Assembly: GCA_002070605.1 (NCBI GenBank) | Contig: MWDO01000010.1 | Span: 1 to 64,000, forward strand | Origin: Spirochaetes bacterium ADurb.Bin133 | Lineage (GTDB): Bacteria; Spirochaetota; GWE2-31-10; MWDO01 | Reading direction: 5' to 3' | DNA length: 64,000 nt | In this document: positions 53,704-63,307 of the stretch, in pieces | Position numbering within the stretch: the first letter of the stretch is position 1 | How the letters are laid out: each line of letters opens with the position of its first letter | The notes under the pieces: model-generated | Told to the model about the DNA's origin: nothing | Seen by the model: the letters and a program-made list of their open reading frames with translations, nothing else | The model's database searches: none | Program-made: the position numbers and the translations under genes

Positions 53704-55326
53704 TTAAGATTTTATATCTTTATTATAAAATTCGTGTATTTTTTTGTTTCTGGAATTTCTCAGTATAAACAGTATTACTCCGATAAGGATAAAAATAATT
53801 GGTATTACGTAAGTGGTAAATCCGATTATAAAGGATTTTAAGAAGTTATGAACGTTTACGTCCTTTACCTTATCCAGCGGTTTACTGAATTTACCCTTAT
53901 TTCTGATTTCGATTAGCGAGTTGTCTTTAGAGAGCCAATCGATTGCGTTCATTAAAAATATAAATTCATCGTTGCCTGCAAAATTATCCTGAATAAACTG
54001 TTCGTTACCGATTACTACAAATTTTGTAGTTCCCGCGTCGGTTTTACTTCCGGTAAACTGTTCTCCGTTTTCATTTTTTGGAACCGCTTTATCCTTAAAA
54101 AAGCTGTTTATAGCTCCGTCGAAGGCGGCGGCCAGCGAGTAGTCTTTTTTGCCTTCTTGAATAGGATATTTATACGTTTCAAGATCTAGTTTGAAATTCT
54201 CCGTTTGATTCCACGCGCCTTTTGTAGTAGAAAAAAGCGTCTGCGCTTTATCCTTTGAGTAGTCGAGTATCTCTACGGACGACGACCAGAGAAGATTGAT
54301 TCGTTCTATTTCGCTAACCATAACGTTCTTTTTATTGAAATTAGCCGATTTAACTTTGATCCAGAGCGGATATCTAGCTAGGGACAACCCCTGTCTTATA
54401 GGATTATACGATTGATTATCGCCGACTAGATCTCGGTTTATCCTTACGCCGTAGTGAGCGAGTAATTCAAATACCTTACTGTCTCCGGGAATGCCGTAAA
54501 TGCCGTATTCGGAAGCGAGGACGTTTATACCGTTGACCGCGAAGAGCGCGTTTCCGCCGTTCATTAGAAATTGATCTATCTGGAAAACGTCAAAATCCGT
54601 TAGATTTTCTCCTCCTACTATGAGGAGTATCGTAACGTCTTGAGGGATCGATTGTCCCGCGTACATCCTATGAATATTTTTAAATTCTCTTTCGGTTACC
54701 TGTTTTAAGTATCTAAAATCTTTTTCTAACGTTCTATCTTTGGCGTTAAAATATATGCCGAGTCTTTCGTCGCCGCCGCCGACTATTTTCTTTATCTCGA
54801 CGTCCAGGCGAAATTCGAATCCCTGATCGTTGTAGATTGCCGGAATAACCGACTGATTTTCTTTGTACGTTAAGAGCATTCCGGAGAATCCCAAAAGACT
54901 TTTAGACTCGGTCGAGCCGGATTCGCTTAGCGCAAATTGTTGAATGCCTTTTTGTTCAATTTCGGCAATAAGAGCCTGGTCTTTTGGTTTTTCATAGCTA
55001 AGCTCTTTAATTACGACGTTAACCAGACCTTTTCCGGCATTTTCGTATTCTTTCAACATATCCTCTACGTATTGGATTACTTGCGCTACTTCCTTTACTT
55101 CCTTGCTCTTATCGTTGTAGTAGTACTCTAGAATAAGATTGTTATCCAGTTTTTTTAGCAGATCTTTAGTGGCTTTGCTAATCGAATATTTTTGCCCTTC
55201 GGTCATATCTATCCTAAAGTATAGTTTATTGGATAAAACTATGAAGGCGACGATATTGAGTATAGCCAAACCAAAAATAATCCACGACTGGACTTTTTTA
55301 TTAGTAAGTTTATCGTTATTTTTCAT
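53704..55326 (-). CDS. GldG-like ABC auxiliary protein
   Basis: 540 residues with membrane segments near 14-32 and 505-527. Between them lies the ABC_transp_aux domain (about 40-300, MTEGQKYSISKATKDLLKKL at the start), extracytoplasmic in this family. It corresponds to GldG, part of a three-component exporter named after gliding genes in Bacteroidetes but widespread in non-gliding bacteria. It begins three bases after the permease gene ends. Confidence 0.88.
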   Translation of the reverse strand: MKNNDKLTNKKVQSWIIFGLAILNIVAFIVLSNKLYFRIDMTEGQKYSISKATKDLLKKLDNNLILEYYYNDKSKEVKEVAQVIQYVEDMLKEYENAGKGLVNVVIKELSYEKPKDQALIAEIEQKGIQQFALSESGSTESKSLLGFSGMLLTYKENQSVIPAIYNDQGFEFRLDVEIKKIVGGGDERLGIYFNAKDRTLEKDFRYLKQVTEREFKNIHRMYAGQSIPQDVTILLIVGGENLTDFDVFQIDQFLMNGGNALFAVNGINVLASEYGIYGIPGDSKVFELLAHYGVRINRDLVGDNQSYNPIRQGLSLARYPLWIKVKSANFNKKNVMVSEIERINLLWSSSVEILDYSKDKAQTLFSTTKGAWNQTENFKLDLETYKYPIQEGKKDYSLAAAFDGAINSFFKDKAVPKNENGEQFTGSKTDAGTTKFVVIGNEQFIQDNFAGNDEFIFLMNAIDWLSKDNSLIEIRNKGKFSKPLDKVKDVNVHNFLKSFIIGFTTYVIPIIFILIGVILFILRNSRNKKIHEFYNKDIKS

Positions 55327-55329
55327 ACA

Positions 55330-56157
55330 TTAACTCCATTTCCTGCTCTCTAGCGAGCGTAAATTTAGATAAGAAAAAATTCCGGTAACTCCGACGTAAT
55401 ATAAAATATCTCTGGAATCTATGACTCCCTTACTGAAATTAGAAAAGTGCGTCGAAAGACTAGTCCATACAAATACTTTTCTGAGCCACTCCAACCATCC
55501 CGGAAAACTTACGACGGACGGCAGATAAGCTATAATTGTCAATATTAAAAGAAGAGCGGCGCTCAATAGGAAAGAGTCGATAAGTTCCATCGTGAGACTT
55601 GAAAGGAAAAAGGTTATCGCGATGTAGCAACCCGATAAAAAAATTACTCCTATATATTGAGTAACGATCTGCCCCCAGTCGAAGTCTCCGAGGAAAATCT
55701 GAGTCAACAACGGTATAAACAGCGCGCTAAATAGAGCGATCAAAACCAGAGTAAGCGCCGCTAAGAATTTACCGATAAGTATCTGCCATTCGGATACGGG
55801 AAACGTAAATAAAAGTTCGATAGTTCCGCTGTTCTTTTCTTTAGCCCAGCTTCCCATAGTCAAGCCCGGTATAAAAATTATAAAAACGTACGGCAGCATT
55901 GAGAAAAATCTTCTCATAGAGGCAAGGTCTTCCTTAAAGATACCTCCGAAGAAGTGAAAAAACATTATATTAGGAACTATGACAAATAAAGCTAAAAATA
56001 CGTAAGCTATCGACGAGTGAAAATATCCGCCGATCTCTTTTTTGTACATAGCTCTGACGCCGTTTGGCAACAGCGCAAGCGGTAGTCCGATAATCAAAGC
56101 CGGAACTCCAAATAATACGATAGAATTAACAATTATCTCGATTATACTTTTCATCAT
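55330..56157 (-). CDS. GldF-like ABC-2 permease
   Basis: 275 residues, about six or seven membrane segments, with the ABC-2 permease pattern (FIPGLTMGSWAKEKNSGTIE and LLFTFPVSEWQILIGKF). It pairs with the ATPase gene upstream, which it overlaps by four bases. Confidence 0.9.
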   Translation of the reverse strand: MMKSIIEIIVNSIVLFGVPALIIGLPLALLPNGVRAMYKKEIGGYFHSSIAYVFLALFVIVPNIMFFHFFGGIFKEDLASMRRFFSMLPYVFIIFIPGLTMGSWAKEKNSGTIELLFTFPVSEWQILIGKFLAALTLVLIALFSALFIPLLTQIFLGDFDWGQIVTQYIGVIFLSGCYIAITFFLSSLTMELIDSFLLSAALLLILTIIAYLPSVVSFPGWLEWLRKVFVWTSLSTHFSNFSKGVIDSRDILYYVGVTGIFSYLNLRSLESRKWS

Positions 56158-57104
56158 TTATCTTCCTCCTCGCCGGCAAGTTTTAAGAATATCTCTTCAA
56201 GATTAGCCTCCCCGGTTTCAAAGGAGGTAAGTTTCCAGCCTTTAGAATTGATAAATTCTTTCAGGTTGTTTTTAAAATCCGATCCTTTTGATACCAAAGC
56301 TTTAAACTTGAATATCTTCTTGCTCTCTTTTTTTACAAATTCTATTTTCCATGCGCCTTTAACTTTTGAAATTTCCAGTTCGACCTCCAGCAGGTTATCC
56401 GCCTCGACGCTAAAATCGACGTATTGATCGTCGGAATAGGTTTCAATAAGATTTTGTATGGCGTCGTTTGCGACGATCTTGCCGTTGTTGATAATAATTA
56501 CTCTTTCGCATATAGCCTCGATTTCGGACAAAATATGGGTCGATAGTATGATTGTCTTTTTTTCGCTGAGGCGTCTTAATATTTTTCTGAAAGTAATTAT
56601 CTGATTGGGATCGAGTCCCGAAGTAGGCTCGTCTAATATCAGAATTTTCGGATCGTGAATCATTACCGAAGCTAGTCCGACCCTTTTTTTATACCCTTTA
56701 GACAACTGTCCGATCTTTTTTGAGACGACTTTTTCAAGCGAACTGAGCTTGATCATTTTTGAAATAGAGTCGCCTATAAGCGTCTTCTCGATACCTCTGA
56801 TCTCGGCGGTAAATTTTAGATATTCATAAACCGTCATATCGTCGTATTGCGGCGAATTCTCCGGTAAATATCCGATAAGTTTTTTTACGTATAGGGGATC
56901 GTCCACGGTATTTCTACCGTCTATCTCTATAGTTCCCGAACTCGGATTCATAAAACAGGTCAACATTTTCATAATAGTGGTTTTGCCGGCGCCGTTAGGT
57001 CCCAGCAGTCCGACTATTTCTCCTTTCTCAATATCGAACGAAACCCCTTTGACCGCCGGTTCGGAGTTGCCGTACGACTTGACCAAATTTCTAACGTTTA
57101 TCAT
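56154..57104 (-). CDS. GldA-like ABC ATPase
   Basis: 316 residues. Walker A GPNGAGKTT near 35, the signature LSKGYKKR near 134 and Walker B LILDEPTSGLD near 152 are intact; the C-terminal 90 residues form the extension seen in GldA/NatA-like exporters. It energises the operon's exporter. First gene of four. Confidence 0.93.
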   Translation of the reverse strand: MINVRNLVKSYGNSEPAVKGVSFDIEKGEIVGLLGPNGAGKTTIMKMLTCFMNPSSGTIEIDGRNTVDDPLYVKKLIGYLPENSPQYDDMTVYEYLKFTAEIRGIEKTLIGDSISKMIKLSSLEKVVSKKIGQLSKGYKKRVGLASVMIHDPKILILDEPTSGLDPNQIITFRKILRRLSEKKTIILSTHILSEIEAICERVIIINNGKIVANDAIQNLIETYSDDQYVDFSVEADNLLEVELEISKVKGAWKIEFVKKESKKIFKFKALVSKGSDFKNNLKEFINSKGWKLTSFETGEANLEEIFLKLAGEEEDK

Positions 57105-57254
57105 AGCGTAGCTCCACTTAAAATAGATATTTCTTTATATAATAGCAATATAATAGCATAATAGCAAAAAAAATTAATTACATTTTAATTACAATTAATG
57201 AAAAGCATAGTCAAAATGATTTACAAAATATTTAAACTATAAACAACAATTCGT

Positions 57255-57470
57255 TTACTGACGAATCGAGATTATTTTTGTCAGAAGCTGATTTAATCTT
57301 TTTTTTATCTTTTCTTTGTTTTTTTGATTATAACCGTCAATTTTATTTTCAATAATACTCAATTCGTTTTTAGCCAAAATTATAATATTTCTTATATCTT
57401 GCTCTAAAGAAATATTCTCGTCGATATTGAGGTTGTTAATCTCTTCCTGAGAAAAAATATTTCCGTCCAT
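57255..57470 (-). CDS. Small hypothetical helical protein
   Basis: 71 residues from an ATG with AAAGGGGGA five bases upstream, which supports real expression. The start, MDGNIFSQEEINNLN, recalls the short N-terminal peptide with SQ(D/E)EI found in FliM; the rest is a lysine-rich helix likely to form a coiled coil. No family recognised and no flagellar genes adjoin. Confidence 0.5.
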   Translation of the reverse strand: MDGNIFSQEEINNLNIDENISLEQDIRNIIILAKNELSIIENKIDGYNQKNKEKIKKRLNQLLTKIISIRQ

Positions 57471-57589
57471 CGAGTCCCCCTTTGCGCCAATCCGTTATTT
57501 TGCAAACGGCTATATTGTAGCAAAAATATAATAAATAATAAACACAAATCGATTTTTTTTATTATATCGCAAATTATTACAAATATTTC

Positions 57590-57619
57590 TTGACCTTGTT
57601 TTGTCGCTTATGCTAAAAT
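57590..57619 (+). promoter_or_regulatory. Promoter of the STAS-LysM-flavodoxin genes
   Basis: TTGACC (57590-57595), 18 bases, TAAAAT (57614-57619), 33 bases upstream of the STAS gene. Confidence 0.55.
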
Positions 57620-57652
57620 GGTGCAGAATATTCCACATAATAGGCGCGGCAA

Positions 57653-57994
57653 ATGGAACTTTTAGACAGAATTCAGGACGACGTTGTAATATTTGAGATA
57701 TCCGGAGAGGTAGATATTTACAACTGCGGACAGATAAAAGAACTCTTCCTCAATAAATTAGATTCGGGGAGCAGAAAATTTTTGATTAATTTAGGCAAAG
57801 TATCGTATATAGACTCTTCGGGCATAGGGGTGCTTATTTTTATTAAGACCTCGGTAGCCAAATATAATGGGGAGCTCGTTTTGGTTAATATTAAGGACTC
57901 GGTAAAAAAGATATTTGATCTTACGAAGCTTGCGTCTTATTTTACCATAAGAGAAGACTTGCCGGACGGCGTCAAATATTTTAAACAAAAATAA
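57653..57994 (+). CDS. STAS-domain anti-sigma factor antagonist
   Basis: 113 residues, a single STAS domain. The phosphorylatable serine region is intact in GKVSYIDSSGIGVLIF near 47-62. Such proteins bind anti-sigma kinases of the RsbW/SpoIIAB type in partner-switch control, though no kinase or sigma gene adjoins. It is first in a plus-strand series with the LysM lipoprotein and flavodoxin. Confidence 0.88.
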   Translation: MELLDRIQDDVVIFEISGEVDIYNCGQIKELFLNKLDSGSRKFLINLGKVSYIDSSGIGVLIFIKTSVAKYNGELVLVNIKDSVKKIFDLTKLASYFTIREDLPDGVKYFKQK

Positions 57995-58018
57995 AATTAA
58001 ATATTTAAGGAAATAACG

Positions 58019-59365
58019 ATGAGAAAAGAAAAAATTTACGGATTGACGATTATTCTTTTTATTATACTTACGGCGTTTAGCTGTAAGACAAAACCCGAAG
58101 TTCCCGAAGCGACTACTACGACTTCAACGGTTGCGACTACTACCACTACGACTACGACTGTTTTAGCGACTACCACCACGACGACTATCGACAGAATGGC
58201 GGAGACAATTTCAGACAAGGAGTTTGCAGACGCGCAGAGTCTTATCGATAAAGCCAGAATGGCCGAAGCGGATAGATACGACCGCGAAAATTTGATTAAA
58301 GCGGAGGAGTTTCTGCGAACCGCCTATCAAAAAAACGGAACCGACGGAAAAGCGACAAAGGAAGCTCTGGAACAATCAAAAAAATATTCGGATTTGGCTT
58401 ATAAGAATGCGTTTAAAAAGAGAGCAGAGTTGAAGAGAGCCGAATGCGATAAACTTTTTTCTGAAGCCGACGCGTTGGGGATAAAAAATTTGATGAAAGA
58501 CAATATAGATCAGTCGAGAGCGATTTATAACGAAGGCAATCAAAAGTACTCTTCGGAGGACTACGTCGCCGCGTACTCAAAATATTCGGATTGCGAGAGT
58601 TCGTTGAAAAGCGCCGTAAATAAGATGAAAGCGACCAGGTCCGAGTATGATAACAAAATCGGTTATATTAATAAATTGATAGACGAAGCCAAAAAGATCG
58701 GCGCCGAAACGTACGCTCCGGCCGATCTCGAAAGCGCGATAGAAAACTTAAACAAAGGCAAAGCCGAGTTGTCAAATTTTGACTATACAAATTCGCAAAC
58801 AAGTTTGGAAGTCGCTGAAAAAAGCGCTATCTCGGCGATCGATAAGACAAAATTTGCCATAAAAGAGAAGAAGCGAAAAGAGGCGCTTAGAGCTATAATG
58901 GAAGCGGGGGCTACCGTAGAGGAGGCTTCTCAGACTAACATAGGCGAATATGAAAAAAGCGACGGCGGGTATAACTTTGAATTTGACGGGGAGATTAAAG
59001 ATATGAACAACTCTCCCGACGACATGAGCTCTTCTATATCTTATAGAGACCTTTTGAATAAAGCTATAGAGTATATAGACAAAGCGAAACAAGCTTACAG
59101 AGCCGAAGACTACGATATGGCGATACAATACGCTAATATCGCTAAAAGGATAGCTTTGTCGTATAAAGAGGGGGGGAATAAGACCAAATATACGGTAAGA
59201 TTGTTGCCGGATAAGCGCGATTGTCTCTGGAGAATATCCGAGTATTCTTTTATTTACGGCTCCCCGTTTTTATGGCCAAGAATCTGGAAAGCGAACAAAG
59301 AGCAGATTTTAAATCCGGATTTGATATATCCCGGTCAGGTTTTACTAATTCCGAACGTCGATTGA
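58019..59365 (+). CDS. LysM lipoprotein with poly-threonine linker
   Basis: 448 residues. A lipoprotein signal ends at Cys22 (TAFSC). Two runs of threonine (8 and 6 residues) follow, then long helices with TPR-like spacing (residues 65-375) and a C-terminal LysM-like domain (about 395-447: RDCLWRISEYSFIYGSPFLWPRIWKANK). LysM binds peptidoglycan. The design, lipid anchor to helical spacer to LysM, would link a membrane to the wall, and very similar C-termini occur in treponemes. Confidence 0.85.
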   Translation: MRKEKIYGLTIILFIILTAFSCKTKPEVPEATTTTSTVATTTTTTTTVLATTTTTTIDRMAETISDKEFADAQSLIDKARMAEADRYDRENLIKAEEFLRTAYQKNGTDGKATKEALEQSKKYSDLAYKNAFKKRAELKRAECDKLFSEADALGIKNLMKDNIDQSRAIYNEGNQKYSSEDYVAAYSKYSDCESSLKSAVNKMKATRSEYDNKIGYINKLIDEAKKIGAETYAPADLESAIENLNKGKAELSNFDYTNSQTSLEVAEKSAISAIDKTKFAIKEKKRKEALRAIMEAGATVEEASQTNIGEYEKSDGGYNFEFDGEIKDMNNSPDDMSSSISYRDLLNKAIEYIDKAKQAYRAEDYDMAIQYANIAKRIALSYKEGGNKTKYTVRLLPDKRDCLWRISEYSFIYGSPFLWPRIWKANKEQILNPDLIYPGQVLLIPNVD

Positions 59366-59382
59366 TTTAACGGGATACATTA

Positions 59383-59868
59383 ATGAACGTTCTTATTGCT
59401 TACGCAAGTTATTACGGCTCTACGGAGAGATGCGCTTATAAGATAAAAGAGAGACTCAGATATCTCTCTTCCATAGTAAACGTCTCTTATTTTAGCGCCG
59501 ACAGATTGCAAGATTACGATGCGGTTATAATAGGGAGTCCTATACATATCGGCAGGATTCATAGAGCCGTGAGGAAATTCTTAGAGTCTAATAAGACGGC
59601 TTTGGCGGAGAAGGATATCTATCTGTTTCTTTGCGGGTTGGATACGGACATTCCCGAAAGCGTTATGAAAGATATACCGGATGAAATCAAAAACAAGATA
59701 GTATTTAAATCTTTATTGGGGGGCGAGATTGTAAAAGACAACTTGTCGGGATTTGAGAAAATGGGGATTGAGACGATGGAGAAAAAGATGAAAACCGACT
59801 TCTCCAATCTGAAAACTATCGACGATAATAAAATTGAAGAATTTATTGGGAAAATTAACGAAGTTTAG
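59383..59868 (+). CDS. Flavodoxin-domain protein
   Basis: 161 residues with the FMN phosphate loop ASYYGSTERCAY near 9-20 and SPIHIGRIHRAVRKFL near 52, typical of the HemG/flavodoxin_5 group. In E. coli HemG is a protoporphyrinogen oxidase; in an anaerobe without visible haem genes nearby it is safer to call it a flavodoxin-like electron carrier. Its stop overlaps the stop of the convergent ComFB gene. Confidence 0.82.
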   Translation: MNVLIAYASYYGSTERCAYKIKERLRYLSSIVNVSYFSADRLQDYDAVIIGSPIHIGRIHRAVRKFLESNKTALAEKDIYLFLCGLDTDIPESVMKDIPDEIKNKIVFKSLLGGEIVKDNLSGFEKMGIETMEKKMKTDFSNLKTIDDNKIEEFIGKINEV

Positions 59869-60602
59869 GAGTTTTTACTCGCCGGCGACAGGTAAATTTC
59901 ATTTAATCGAAAGACTTGTTCTTTGTTAATTGTTTCGTCCAAATTTGGCGTTGATTCGCTTTCAATTTCAAAAGATTTGCACATTGTTTCGTATCCTTCT
60001 TTTTCCAGAGTAACGAACATTACAAAAGCCGTTTTTTTGTTTTTATCGTCGGTCGGTATTGAGACCGGCCAAAATGAAAAAAAACCGTCCATCTGGTCGT
60101 TTATAAGCGCCGGATTTTGCCAATTTACATTAAACATTGCTATTTTATCGTTAGTATCGCCGTTATGCAGCGTTACCTTCGCGTCGCAGATCGGCTCTAA
60201 GTTGTCGCTGTCTATGACTCTTCCCACAATCTGAGGAAAATTGTAATAATAACTTCCGTTTTTATCAGGCGACGTATTTTGAATTTTATTTCCCGCTTTG
60301 TCTTTATTTATATCTTTTTTGTTATGACGCATAGTTTGGGAAACTACCTGTATAGCTTCCATAGCTAAAGTATAAATATCTATATATTCCTGATTGTCTT
60401 TAATTTTGTTTTTTTCGTAATGAACTATTCCTCTTGAAGATAAAACATATCTAGGCTGTACTTTGTTAAGGATATAACACGCCATATCTAATCTACATTG
60501 ATCGCATTTACATATATCGTTTTTTTCCTTTAGAACGTCTTCTAAACAAAATAAAACAATGTCTTCCATTGTGTTATGTAAAATTGCGTTATTTAAATTC
60601 AT
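59865..60602 (-). CDS. ComFB protein with C-terminal beta domain
   Basis: 245 residues from the ATG at 60600-60602, preceded by CGGAGA. The ComFB domain (about 1-90) has NLNNAILHNTMEDIV, the Cys cluster CKCDQCRLDMACYILN and QPRYVLSSRG. ComFB proteins have been reported as cyclic-dinucleotide receptors. The C-terminal part (about 125-240, PQIVGRVIDSDNLEPICDAK) looks like a carboxypeptidase-regulatory-like beta sandwich, an unusual addition. No signal peptide. Confidence 0.75.
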   Translation of the reverse strand: MNLNNAILHNTMEDIVLFCLEDVLKEKNDICKCDQCRLDMACYILNKVQPRYVLSSRGIVHYEKNKIKDNQEYIDIYTLAMEAIQVVSQTMRHNKKDINKDKAGNKIQNTSPDKNGSYYYNFPQIVGRVIDSDNLEPICDAKVTLHNGDTNDKIAMFNVNWQNPALINDQMDGFFSFWPVSIPTDDKNKKTAFVMFVTLEKEGYETMCKSFEIESESTPNLDETINKEQVFRLNEIYLSPASKNS

Positions 60603-60667
60603 AATAATCTCCGAAAAATATTTCATTATAATTGACATTTTTTATAAAAAAAAGCAAGATAAATATT

Positions 60668-61174
60668 ATGATTAGCGTCGCGTTATATGAACCTCAAATA
60701 CCTCAAAATACCGGAAATATTGCTAGATTAGCGGTAGGACTTGATATCGAGCTGTATCTTGTAGGAAAACTGGGATTTAGTATCGACGATAAGTATTTGA
60801 AAAGAGCGGGACTCGATTATTGGGAGAACTTAAAACTTAAAGTTTACGATAACTACGGCGACTTTGCCTCCGATACCGGGGAGCGCCGTAAAATATTTGC
60901 AACGACAAAGGGCGCTACTCCGTATTTTAAATTTAATTACAGAGTAGGCGATATAGTGGTTTTTGGATCGGAAACAAAAGGTCTGCCGTCGAATTTGTTA
61001 ATCGATAACGTTGGGCAGACTGTTACTATTCCGATGCCGGGATCGGTAAGATCTCTCAATTTATCAAATTCTGCGTCGATAATAGCGTATCATTCATTAA
61101 TTGAACTTGGATATTTCTCAGATTTTACGGTAAATAGGAATTACGGCGAGTTTTTTCATAAAACGTTAGCGTAA
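60668..61174 (+). CDS. trmL: tRNA (cytidine/uridine-34-2'-O)-methyltransferase
   Basis: 168 residues from the ATG at 60668; an upstream frame is open but matches no homologue. SPOUT fold: YEPQIPQNTGNIARL near 6-20, FGSETKGLP near 100 and IPMPGSVRSLNLSNSASI near 121-138, the knot that binds S-adenosylmethionine. It methylates the wobble base of certain leucine tRNAs. The gene ends inside a terminator. Confidence 0.93.
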   Translation: MISVALYEPQIPQNTGNIARLAVGLDIELYLVGKLGFSIDDKYLKRAGLDYWENLKLKVYDNYGDFASDTGERRKIFATTKGATPYFKFNYRVGDIVVFGSETKGLPSNLLIDNVGQTVTIPMPGSVRSLNLSNSASIIAYHSLIELGYFSDFTVNRNYGEFFHKTLA

Positions 61175-61188
61175 ATAACGTTTTTTTT
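61161..61188 (+). terminator. Intrinsic terminator overlapping the trmL stop
   Basis: AAACGTTA (61161-61168) and TAACGTTT (61176-61183) form an eight-pair stem, followed by T run to 61188. The trmL stop codon at 61172-61174 lies in the loop. Confidence 0.75.
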
Positions 61189-61206
61189 CTCGAAAAATCT
61201 AATTGT

Positions 61207-61235
61207 TTGACAAAAAATAATTTTTGATTTATAAT
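61207..61235 (+). promoter_or_regulatory. Consensus sigma-70 promoter
   Basis: TTGACA (61207-61212), 17 bases, TATAAT (61230-61235): perfect consensus, 40 bases before the lipoprotein gene. Confidence 0.8.
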
Positions 61236-61275
61236 ATTCATACAAAAAGATTATGGAGAACGCAGAAATAGAAAG

Positions 61276-63228
61276 ATGAGTTTGATTAAGAAAATTTTGA
61301 CTAAGAGAATATTGCTGATATTTTTACTTCCTGTATTTTTTCAATGCGAAAAGTACGGTTCTTTTGACTTGATATCGGATCTTTCTTTAGACGGAGTCAG
61401 AGGCGTCAAGGTCGTAGATATAGAGTCGTACCTCAATCTATCGGGGAGCGTAACTATTAAATGGAGACCGCTCTCCTACGCTTTGGAATACATAGTTTAT
61501 AAATCCGATACTTCCGACGATCTAAGTTTTAGCGCTATCGGTAAATTGTATCAAAACAGTTATTCGCCCGACGTTTATCCGGAGTTTTCAGACGAAGAGA
61601 TAGAGAGCGGTAAAACTTACTTTTATAAAATAAGAGCCTTGTTGAAATCCGGAAAATTTTCTGATTTTAGCAAAACTTTGGCTCACGAAACAAAGCTGCC
61701 GCAGTTTACGCTAACCTATAACGACCAAGAGATTAAAAATGAATCTGTAAATTATCTTACAAGAATAAATTTCGGCGAAGAGACGGCTGTTTCTTTTAAA
61801 ATTTTAAATCGCGGCGTTGCCGAACTAATCTTATCCTCAAATCCTGTTATTGATACGACTGGGGATGTCGACGGCAGTTTTACTATAATAAATCCTGTTA
61901 TAAACGTTATTAAAGAGGGAGAAGAGACGGAATTTAGCGTAATTTACAGTCCGAAAAGCGACGGCGAGAAATTTGTTACCGTTTTTATAAAAAATAACGA
62001 TCTTTTTAAAAAAGATTTTAAATTTTACCTCTGTTCTACTTCGTACTACGATAAAACGATAGATTACAATGAGAATTCCGACGATCTTATCGGAATTAAA
62101 ATCGGCGAAGATAACTCGCCCGTCGTCGTCGGATTTTCGAAGTCGGATAACTATTCAAATTGGTTTATTAAAAAATACGACGCCTCCGGCGACGAATTAT
62201 GGGAAAAAGTATTTGATAATCCCTACGAAGTTGTCGAGACTTTTTTAGTCGATAAGTATAACAATATTGTCGTCGTCGGACGTACTGAAGGACTTTTTAG
62301 CGCCGTTTCAAAAAACGACGTATGGTTGAGGAAATTTAACGGCGCCGGCGTTGAAAATAGATTTTGGTATAAAAAATATGATTTTAATAATAACGACGAC
62401 TACCCTCTGGTTATAAAAACGGATTCGGCTAATAACGTCTATGCGGTGGGAAGAACTAACGACGGAAAGCGCGATAAAATATTTATTAAAAAGATAAATA
62501 GCAAAGGATACGAAGATAAAGAGTATCAAACTTCTATATTAGGCGTCGATAACGGCTCTATTTCGCCGAATTCGATAACTTTTGACGACGAAAACAACCT
62601 TTATATAGCCGGAGTCGAAAATCCGGATACTGCGACTGATTGTTATAATTCGGCGAATTCAGGATGGTTTGTCAAAAAATTTGATCCGACGGGAGTTGAA
62701 AATACTTCAGATTGGGATAAAACTATATCGGGAGAGTTTCAAAATTATCGCTCTTGCGCGATATCTTACAATAGTCTTATGGGGATTGTTTTAACGGGCG
62801 TTGTTGAGGACGACGAATCAAATAAAAAAGTCGTCGTAAAAAGATATAATACAAACGGATTGGAAAATATCGAAATCGGCTTTGAGTTTGGCGATAACGG
62901 CTTGGCGGCCGGCGGAGAGATAAAATCGACCATAACGGGCGCCGATACGATTTTTACAGATAAATCCGAACTGATCTTAGCCGTCTTCAAAAAAGGCGGG
63001 ATTACAATAAAGAAAATTAATAACGACGGCTCGACGGCGGATTTTTATACTCCGGTTTCGTTTAGAGAAGATTTATCGGTTGAAACGAAGTTTATCGAGA
63101 AAGATCGATTTGGAATAATATATATCGCCGGGATTTCGATTGATTCGCCCGCCGGTAGAGACGATAGCGATATCCGGATAAAAAGTTTCTATCCTGAAGA
63201 TAAATCAAAGACCGATCTAGCGCCCTAA
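61276..63228 (+). CDS. Large surface lipoprotein with beta-propeller-like repeats
   Basis: 650 residues. A lipoprotein signal ends at Cys24 (VFFQC). Residues 40-145 look like a fibronectin III domain (SGSVTIKWRPLSYALEYIVY), 150-250 like an immunoglobulin-like domain of the HYDIN/choice-of-anchor sort, and 260-640 contain repeated units such as WFIKKYDASGDELWEKVF, VWLRKFNGAGVEN and WFVKKFDPTGVEN, as in SBBP-type beta propellers. Probably displayed at the cell surface. The strong promoter upstream suggests high expression. Function unknown. Confidence 0.75.
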   Translation: MSLIKKILTKRILLIFLLPVFFQCEKYGSFDLISDLSLDGVRGVKVVDIESYLNLSGSVTIKWRPLSYALEYIVYKSDTSDDLSFSAIGKLYQNSYSPDVYPEFSDEEIESGKTYFYKIRALLKSGKFSDFSKTLAHETKLPQFTLTYNDQEIKNESVNYLTRINFGEETAVSFKILNRGVAELILSSNPVIDTTGDVDGSFTIINPVINVIKEGEETEFSVIYSPKSDGEKFVTVFIKNNDLFKKDFKFYLCSTSYYDKTIDYNENSDDLIGIKIGEDNSPVVVGFSKSDNYSNWFIKKYDASGDELWEKVFDNPYEVVETFLVDKYNNIVVVGRTEGLFSAVSKNDVWLRKFNGAGVENRFWYKKYDFNNNDDYPLVIKTDSANNVYAVGRTNDGKRDKIFIKKINSKGYEDKEYQTSILGVDNGSISPNSITFDDENNLYIAGVENPDTATDCYNSANSGWFVKKFDPTGVENTSDWDKTISGEFQNYRSCAISYNSLMGIVLTGVVEDDESNKKVVVKRYNTNGLENIEIGFEFGDNGLAAGGEIKSTITGADTIFTDKSELILAVFKKGGITIKKINNDGSTADFYTPVSFREDLSVETKFIEKDRFGIIYIAGISIDSPAGRDDSDIRIKSFYPEDKSKTDLAP

Positions 63229-63307
63229 TTTCCTGTTTCAACTGATAACGAATTTTACAACTATCCGCCGCGCGCCGCCTGATAGAAAATTAATATTTGT
63301 TAGTCGA

